Assembly: GCA_036940085.1 (NCBI GenBank)
Contig: JALLBK010000769.1
Location: forward strand, 1-15,298
Reading direction: 5' to 3'
Length of the DNA stretch: 15,298 nucleotides
Source of the DNA: Discostella pseudostelligera
Taxonomy: Eukaryota > Bacillariophyta > Thalassiosirophyceae > Thalassiosirales > Thalassiosiraceae
The notes beneath the pieces are model-generated. The model searched no databases, was not told the DNA's origin, and worked only from the letters and a program-made list of their open reading frames with translations. Within the stretch, counting starts at the first letter, position 1; each line of letters opens with the position of its first letter. Below are positions 10,501 through 15,298 of this stretch, piece by piece. A program made the translations under genes and the position numbers.

Positions 10501-11342
10501 TTGATATTTCGAAGGATGGAAAGGTACTCTCAGCCTGTGCTGAATTTTGGCTACCTGACGGTATTGGAAGCGCTATGGAATTGCTCGATAGTCAGCAGCA
10601 AATAGAAGAAAGCCAACAGCTGTCGAGGGAAGACTATGACCAAGCAAACAATCCGCCCTTATCACCAGTGGTTCAACGGTGCAATTCTTCTCCTCCACGT
10701 CGAGAGCAAGCTATGAGTCCTGATCCACGAACTCCACCTGCCAACTATGTCTACCCAACGCTTGAACCACCTTCACCTCCTGGAAAACGTAATTTACCCA
10801 CCATCCCTCGCGCACCACCCGTTCATAATCCGCATCCACTCTCAATAGTGGCGGCCTGCCATCCTGCCCACAGGGAAGGTTATGGGCGGTATGTTCCCCA
10901 CATCGCTGCGGTTTCACTTGACACGTCGATGCCACCCAACGGGGAGCCACTTCCACTTAATCCTAGGATAGTTCGTACCGAAAGCATGCGACGGAATCCA
11001 AATCTCGGTAAGCTTCTTCATGCCGCACCACTCGATGGTGCCAAATCTTCTGGAGTGACATGTGTCAAGCTCTCCCCGTCGGCCGAGTACTGTTTACTCG
11101 GGTACGGTGTGCGCGAGAATATTCAATCTGCCTATGAACACCAAGAGCGGCATCCCGTGACTTCCTTGTACAATGTGAAAAAGGGTATGCAACATGTTTG
11201 CACATTTACTTGCGCCAATGATGATGTGAACATATCAAGGTTTCACCCAGATAGTGGTCATGGATTCGTCTATGGTACGAAGCAGGGTAGGGTGAGAGTG
11301 CTGGCAAAACGGCCTTGGAATTACTATCATTTGGAAGAATGA
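7501..11342 (+). CDS. AMBRA1/DCAF3-like WD40 protein, two exons
   Basis: Model: exon 1 7501-10368, intron 10369-10454 (86 bases, GTGAGT...TTCTAG, phase 0), exon 2 10455-11342, giving 1251 residues. The frame opens upstream, but the first ATG is at 7501. Residues 1-110 are Gln-rich and very acidic; about 200-500 are Pro/Gln/Asn-rich and disordered. The WD40 part starts near 553 with IAFSPDSRTMASTHGDHTVK, then GHPRTPWTVKFHP and VRVWDWN (to about 628). More blades lie at about 775-812 (LHIWDYNE) and 863-910 (LRLWDFSL). Exon 2 begins PRVLLYNDGGFDISKDGK (957-992), and the last blades are at about 1150-1240. The opening blades match AMBRA1 of animals and plants closely. AMBRA1 is a CUL4-DDB1 substrate receptor acting in autophagy and cyclin turnover, with a propeller split by a disordered linker. 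The same role here is inferred. Unlike human AMBRA1, the propeller is preceded by about 550 residues. Confidence 0.88.
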
Positions 11343-11462
11343 ATTCGCGGTTTCTCAATCTGAATTGGATAGACTTTGATTGGAATCTTTTATGCTTATG
11401 TTTTGCGTCAAGTTACGTTCATACGAAGTTAAATGCATTTCTCTTGCAGACGAGTCTTTGAT
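11343..11462. other. Convergent spacer between AMBRA1-like and dioxygenase genes
   Basis: This 120-base AT-rich spacer holds the 3' ends of two converging genes. I see no other feature in it. Confidence 0.5.
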
Positions 11463-12683
11463 TCAGTAGTACATTTTCTTCGTCCACGACCTTGATTTCG
11501 CAGCTCGTTTGGCAAAGCCTAAGCTACCATCGGCCACAAATGATTCTAACGGAATTTCTTTGAAGAATACTAGTGTGCATTTGGTCGCCTTTGCAACCAT
11601 CAATGACGGATCAGCCAATCCTCGATCAGGAGTTACCAACTCTTCCCCACCATGAAAGGACAAAGGATCTGGTAATCCATCATCATCTACATTATGGAAA
11701 TAAATCAGTTTCCCAGCTTCAGGCATCACCCGTATCCCCTCAGAGATCGACGCAATGGAATTGCATTGCTGCTTGAGACCATTAAATTCATTTTGTTGCT
11801 CGTCACGAAAGAAAACACCAAGGGCGGCATTCTCAACAATTCGACCGTCGGAAATATCATTTTCGTCGACATCGCCTTTTGTATGATGTATGCCACAGTT
11901 CAATAGCATTTTCGCTGCATCTCGGAGCTTGTTGTTGTGAATACGTTCTCGACCGATCGGGTCAGCCAATGGAAACGATGTTCCTCCACCAGAAACCCCA
12001 ACAGCATCTTTACGCTCCATTGATGATCCGACTTCATGATTATCCGTAAGATATAGAATTGCAGTAATGTGCCGGAATAATTTCCGATTGTTGGTATCTA
12101 CATGCAATCCATCTGGAAATAAAGTATTCCCAAGTATCGTCGGATCCTGCTTCAAAATCTTTCCGTCTAATACTGTTATTTCATATCGAACATACCGAGG
12201 AAGTTGCATTTCTCCGTCATGTCTCGGACAATTGGTCACTGTGTCGATGATATTATGCACATCTTGTAAAAGTATTTCTGCTGTGTTTATTTCAATCTCG
12301 TCCAGTGGAGAAGGAGATGCATTACCGCTATTGCCCCTTGGGATTGTCAAGTGTTCGAAGTATCGCGATAGCAACGCGCATTCTTTTCTTGAAATGATTG
12401 GAGTAGCAGACTGCAATAGTAGAAGAGGTGGTACAGAGAGTGGAACCATCAAATGAGGAGAACAAGAATTGTAATGTTTGTCGTCATAATTCAGTGCAAA
12501 CGAAGGAGTAGTACTAGTACTTGCTTCGCCGCCGTAGATAGTCCCTGAACTGTATCTTTGTGAACGGATGACGCGTCTGTGGCTGAATCGACACTGTTTA
12601 CATTTTCGGACAGTGCACCCTTGTAGAGAGAAGGATGAGATGCAGGAGAATGTGTATGCTAGAATAAATAATGGTAGGAGCAT
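11463..12683 (-). CDS. 2-oxoglutarate/Fe(II) dioxygenase, prolyl hydroxylase class
   Basis: A single exon. From the ATG at 12683 it encodes 406 residues and begins MLLPLFILAYTFSCISSFSL, a clear hydrophobic signal-like stretch, which is why I prefer it; an upstream in-frame ATG at 12800 would add 39 polar, acidic residues. In the longer numbering, the iron ligands are H233 and D235 (GLHVDT) and H383 (SFHGGEEL). GGGTSFP (271-277) and PEAGKLIYFHNVDDDG (360-375) are prolyl 4-hydroxylase hallmarks, and R393, ten residues after the distal His, is placed to bind 2-oxoglutarate. The family hydroxylates peptidyl proline (or a related residue) with O2 and 2-oxoglutarate, often in the secretory pathway. 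RHITAILYLTDN also recalls leprecan-type enzymes. The signal stretch ends SSFSLQ and is followed by a basic, Ser-rich region, so plastid delivery as well as ER entry is possible. About 100 residues lie between GGGTSFP and the distal His, a long insertion. Confidence 0.85.
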   Translation of the reverse strand: MLLPLFILAYTFSCISSFSLQGCTVRKCKQCRFSHRRVIRSQRYSSGTIYGGEASTSTTPSFALNYDDKHYNSCSPHLMVPLSVPPLLLLQSATPIISRKECALLSRYFEHLTIPRGNSGNASPSPLDEIEINTAEILLQDVHNIIDTVTNCPRHDGEMQLPRYVRYEITVLDGKILKQDPTILGNTLFPDGLHVDTNNRKLFRHITAILYLTDNHEVGSSMERKDAVGVSGGGTSFPLADPIGRERIHNNKLRDAAKMLLNCGIHHTKGDVDENDISDGRIVENAALGVFFRDEQQNEFNGLKQQCNSIASISEGIRVMPEAGKLIYFHNVDDDGLPDPLSFHGGEELVTPDRGLADPSLMVAKATKCTLVFFKEIPLESFVADGSLGFAKRAAKSRSWTKKMYY

Positions 12684-12862
12684 ATTGGCAGGACGACGAC
12701 CATCGCCATCGTCGTCGTATGGGAGGTTGTCCTCATCGTGTTCGCTCGTCTGTGCTAACCGCTGACCACGGACAGTACGTTGACATCGACTTGTGCACAT
12801 CTTTTCTAGGAATTCATATTCAGCGACGGAATTCGTTCACGAAAAATTGCGGGAAACTTGTC
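12684..12862. promoter_or_regulatory. Very short divergent promoter between dioxygenase and C2H2-ankyrin genes
   Basis: 179 bases separate the preferred start codons; only 62 remain if the dioxygenase starts at 12800. It contains CGTCGTC-type triplets, two GAATTC sites 18 bp apart, and GCGGGAAA at 12849-12856, which on the reverse strand is TTTCCCGC, an exact match to the E2F consensus TTTSSCGC. That match lies six bases before the plus-strand ATG, so it may instead be in the leader. Confidence 0.45.
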
Positions 12863-15196
12863 ATGGAGATACCCACTGTCCGGGCCGCCGACAGCGCCGC
12901 GCCGCGCCCATCGCTCGTCGCCCAAACGCCATTCGCCGTACGCCCGCCGCCACTAGGGTGCACCATCGCCATATACATGACCATGCATGGCCATGAGACC
13001 ATGAAGTCTATTGCCGCCGCGGACAGCGTTCGTGACCAGGTAGCCTTGGCCACATTGGCATCACTAACTCGTATTGCCGGGGGTGGATTTGTTGTGACGT
13101 CGTCCGCTGTCGAAGAAGAAGTTGGTACACCATCAAATGTCGTCGCGAGCCAATGGAGAGAGGAGCTCATGAAAATTTCGTACAAGAGCGTCTCATTTAC
13201 GAATAATGGATTGAATAGTAGAGGAGAAATAGATGGAAAACCACATGATGTGGAGGTTCGTGCAGCACTCATGTTATATCATCGCGTTCGCAGAGGATAT
13301 TGCTCTAATGGCAAAAAGAGGAGGGTGGGAGATATTGAAGTCAAGAGCAAGACAATACAAAAGGTGAACAAGGATTGCTCGCATGCACTGCAAGTTTCCG
13401 GATGTATACAAACTCTAGATGACAGAAGAGGAAAAGACGATGAGGAATATGACACATCCATTGATATCATATCAGATTTAGGAACTCGCAGAAAAATCAA
13501 CTCAATACTGTCACTTGCCAATCTGCTTGCGATCGAATTGGAGAGAGAGTTGGCCGGTAATACGCAAACATACAGGGATCTCAATGCATCAGTAGATGAA
13601 AAAATGTACTATCAACAACCTAACAAGGCACAGCCTACAACCTTCACTGATATACGGTCCAACGATTCTGGCATCATATGCTTACTTACACTCTATCGAT
13701 CGAAACAATTATATTCCCATGGACGTATACCGTGTCCGAATTGCACCAAGTGGTTCAAGGGATCAAAAGGATTATGGTGGCATCAGTTGTCGGTACATGG
13801 AAACCAATATTCATCAGCCATAGAGGTGGCTGCAGGTATTACGAATTCATTGGCAATTGTTCAATACCAAGAACAGAACGAAAAGGTTGTCGCAAGAACA
13901 GATATAGGAACAAGTGATGAAAACGTTGGTTCTTTTTGCAAAGATGAAGCCAATGCAGAAAATGAAGCATTTGCTATGGTAAAGTCGGGGCAATACGATG
14001 AATTTACAAAGTTTGTCGAGGTGAGGCGGCGACGTTGTGTCGTCTGTTATTGAACACACACCCTGACGAGTAATATCACCTGCTTTCAATGCCGCAGGTG
14101 AAAAATTGCACATTAGTTACTCAGTTGGATCGCAATGGAGCATCATTATTACATTGGGCTGCGGGATGTGGCCGCCTTGACTTTGTATCGTATCTCATTG
14201 AACAATGCAATTGTTGCCCAAGTCAACCGCAGCGGGGTAAAAAGTCTTTCATGGGACGGACACCTCTTCACTGGTAAGATTAATAATTGCTTGATACGAT
14301 GCACATTTCCTTTACAATTCATTTTTCAACCCCATTAATTGACTTCTTGGTTCACAACCTAGGGCAGCGAGGAATGACCATCTAAGCATTGTGAAATATC
14401 TCGTTTCTGAATGCAAAGTCAATATTGATGCGAAAACATCTGACGGAACGACAGCTCTTTGTTGGGCGTCTTGGCAGGGTCACTTGGATATAATGAAGTA
14501 AGTATATTCACCCGACATTTATTTCGTTCATTGCAAATGCACGATGTAACCATAAACTCCTGTGAACTACATTGAAGGTACTTATTTGAGTGTGGCGCTG
14601 ATATACACTCATCGAACAAATTCGGGTGCAATGCACTGTTATGGAGTGCACAGGGAGCTTGCTCAATTGACATCATGACCTGGCTTTTAGAATCTGGATT
14701 GGAATACAATCTCATCAACACGAATGGACACAGTGCATTTCACAAAGCTGCGCAGAGAGGAAACGCTGCTGCAGTGCAATGGTTGGCGAACAAATTTCTT
14801 TCGGGAAGAACCTTTTGTCAAGTATTTATAGGTCCTGACATTGAAGGAAATTGTCCGTCTGATCTATGCGGTATGGAAGGTCATGAGAATTTGGCAGCAT
14901 GGATTTCGGGAAAAGAGTGTGATTGCATAATTCAGATGACAGAAAATTCGACTTCTGTCGAGGATTTGCTTGAGAATCACTCGTCCAACATTCCCGCATG
15001 GCTTGTTCAAGATTTATTGAAAATAGTGCCACGTAAACCGAACGACATCAATAGCTTTTGCACGAGTTGGGGCTCCGGTTGTGGCGTCAGAAGAATGTCC
15101 ATCATCTTGATGAAGCATTTTGTAACCCCACCTACTGCTCAAAATAACCAACAACAAGCAACTGAGCTTGTGAGCCAATTAAACGATCTTGATTGA
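12863..15196 (+). CDS. C2H2 zinc finger plus ankyrin-repeat protein, four exons
   Basis: Exons 12863-14020, 14098-14273, 14363-14497 and 14578-15196; introns of 77, 89 and 80 bases are all GT-AG and phase-consistent, giving 695 residues. The frame is open further upstream, but the ATG at 12863 has the best context (GTCATGG) and precedes ordinary-looking protein; the upstream ATG at 12671 would read antisense through the dioxygenase N-terminus. Residues 1-285 have no domain I recognise. A single C2H2 finger, CPNCTKWF...WWHQLSVH, uses C291, C294, H307 and H312. From about residue 370 there are five to six ankyrin repeats, the clearest being GASLLHWAAGCGRLDFVSYL, TPLHWAARNDHLSIVKYLV and TALCWASWQGHLDIMKYLF. 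All three introns fall within the repeat array. The C-terminal 100 residues are unassigned, with a SWGSGCGVRRMS stretch. It is probably a protein-protein scaffold or regulator that may also touch nucleic acid; the function is not known. Confidence 0.85.
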
Positions 15197-15298
15197 GTGG
15201 AAATTTTTTCTTTCATAGATGTTATAGATACGTCTCAACCATCGTTTGATGCAAAGTACTCCTACCGAGTAGCAAGGCAACCAAAACCGGCATCTCCA
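15197..15298. other. 3' flank at the window edge
   Basis: 102 bases downstream of the C2H2-ankyrin stop. I see no gene; a T-rich stretch at 15205-15215 may belong to the 3' end. Confidence 0.4.

Noticed and set aside
12684..12800. Upstream start at 12800 for the dioxygenase
   Set aside because: It would put 39 acidic and basic residues before a clear signal-like stretch and leave only 62 bp to the divergent gene; kept only as an alternative.
12671..12862. Upstream start at 12671 for the C2H2-ankyrin gene
   Set aside because: It would read antisense through the dioxygenase N-terminus, and the composition (His/Arg/Asp triplet runs) is not protein-like.
12820..13272. 150-codon minus-strand frame
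   Set aside because: Antisense to the N-terminal exon of the C2H2-ankyrin gene, with no recognisable motif.
1..15298. A linked multi-gene system across the window
   Set aside because: The six families have no shared pathway that I can support, and nothing such as mobile-element ends or repeats groups them.

Overview
The window looks like nuclear DNA of a small-genome microbial eukaryote, most likely a stramenopile alga such as a diatom (moderate confidence). The reasons are protein-coding genes split by short introns (67-143 bases), very close spacing, low-complexity Asn/Ser/Gln/Asp-rich tails, and a set of eukaryotic families: SulP-STAS-CNBD, AMBRA1-type WD40, a prolyl-hydroxylase-like enzyme and ankyrin repeats. 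I saw no rRNA, tRNA, CRISPR array, transposon or operon-like structure.

Six genes alternate strictly in strand (- + - + - +). (1) 3789 to beyond 1, minus: an 11-exon membrane transporter of the SulP/SLC26 type with STAS and cyclic-nucleotide-binding-like domains, cut by the left edge. (2) 4328-5263, plus: a two-exon lysine-rich protein that I do not recognise. (3) 7213-5412, minus: a two-exon, probably membrane-associated protein with a Cys4/HGDH core resembling an HNH zinc fold. (4) 7501-11342, plus: a two-exon, 1251-residue AMBRA1/DCAF3-like WD40 protein. (5) 12683 (or 12800)-11463, minus: a single-exon 2-oxoglutarate/Fe(II) dioxygenase of the prolyl hydroxylase class with a signal-peptide-like N-terminus. 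(6) 12863-15196, plus: a four-exon protein joining a C2H2 zinc finger to ankyrin repeats.

The alternation gives three divergent promoter regions (3790-4327, 7214-7500, 12684-12862) and two short convergent spacers (5264-5411, 11343-11462). The first promoter region is the richest in structure: two TGACGTC boxes one helical turn apart, a 14-bp GC palindrome and a GTAACCG tandem repeat.

I see no evidence that the six genes form one pathway, and nothing in the window convincingly amounts to a new multi-gene system. The most useful results are the reconstructed gene models: the 11-exon transporter with one GC-AG intron, the joining of two separate reading frames into the HNH-like gene, and the split-propeller AMBRA1 model. 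The unassigned HNH-like family and a possibly non-functional cyclic-nucleotide pocket in the transporter also deserve follow-up.
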